From Comamonadaceae bacterium (GTDB lineage: Bacteria > Pseudomonadota > Gammaproteobacteria > Burkholderiales > Burkholderiaceae_C): a stretch of DNA of 64,000 bases. The translations under genes were made by a program, and so were the position numbers. Each line of letters opens with the position of its first letter. The first letter of the stretch is position 1. The notes under the pieces were generated by a model. It ran no database searches and was not told the origin of the DNA. It saw only the letters and a program-made list of their open reading frames with translations. This document shows, piece by piece, positions 61,693 through 64,000 of this stretch. The stretch is taken from NCBI GenBank assembly GCA_027484575.1, contig JAIXSQ010000007.1, positions 124,001-188,000 on the forward strand, written 5' to 3'.

Positions 61693-64000
<2,308 letters not shown>

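Overview
The window is chromosomal DNA from a very GC-rich betaproteobacterium, most likely order Burkholderiales (Comamonadaceae or the Rubrivivax/Caldimonas group). The evidence is the family mix and local gene order: ffs next to dnaX-ybaB-recR, trxA-rho-rpmE2, pstSCAB-phoU-phoB-phoR, glmM-folP-ftsH-rlmE with a divergent yhbY, and carB-greA. I see no insertion sequence, prophage, CRISPR array, rRNA or tRNA. Most long open frames lying opposite these genes are GC-skew shadows.

Layout. 1-2.5 kb: soluble pyrophosphatase (ppa, cut by the window edge) divergent from a K+-independent proton-pumping pyrophosphatase (hppA). 2.5-7.8 kb: a TetR regulator divergent from a ferritin-like diiron protein, then aldehyde dehydrogenase, acyltransferase, nitroreductase and hemerythrin-like protein. 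7.8-10.8 kb: moaA-mobA-moeA for molybdenum cofactor. 10.9-12.0 kb: a lipoprotein and a YitT-type membrane protein. 12.0-18.2 kb: a formate dehydrogenase operon (TorD-type chaperone, formate-region TAT peptide, Cys-type catalytic subunit, Fe-S subunit, cytochrome b subunit, two small lipoproteins); it uses the cofactor made by the neighbouring moa/mob/moe genes. 18.4-23.0 kb: an RND efflux pump and its adaptor. 23.1-31.5 kb: rnhA, a methyltransferase, gloB, a lytic transglycosylase, an orphan ABC binding protein, a MAPEG protein, recR, ybaB, dnaX and the SRP RNA. 31.8-37.6 kb: trxA, rho, rpmE2, a GT-C-like membrane protein and a MATE exporter.

37.6-54.5 kb is a phosphate-response region: pstSCAB-phoU-phoB-phoR, a fasciclin lipoprotein, ppx, an RHH/histone-like protein, sixA, ppk, then a three-gene set (GNAT/OlsB-like acyltransferase, PlcP/LpxH-like metallophosphoesterase, family-4-like glycosyltransferase). 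I read that set as a phosphate-starvation membrane-lipid replacement module. PhoB-box-like direct repeats (7-mers in an 11-bp register) lie upstream of pstS, the fasciclin gene, ppk and the lipid module. 54.5-64 kb: MOSC protein, glmM, folP, ftsH, rlmE, yhbY, a DUF4149-like protein, greA and most of carB (cut by the window edge).

The observations most worth following are: (i) a nine-adenine run in dnaX, after which both alternative frames stop almost at once, so the gene probably makes a short gamma as well as full-length tau; (ii) a 40-bp tandem array of Pho-box half-sites before the lipid module; (iii) several genes whose -10 hexamer lies only 6-12 nt before the start codon, suggesting leaderless mRNAs; (iv) an apparent CTG start for the formate dehydrogenase chaperone; and (v) a 25-bp perfect palindrome before the RHH/histone-like gene.
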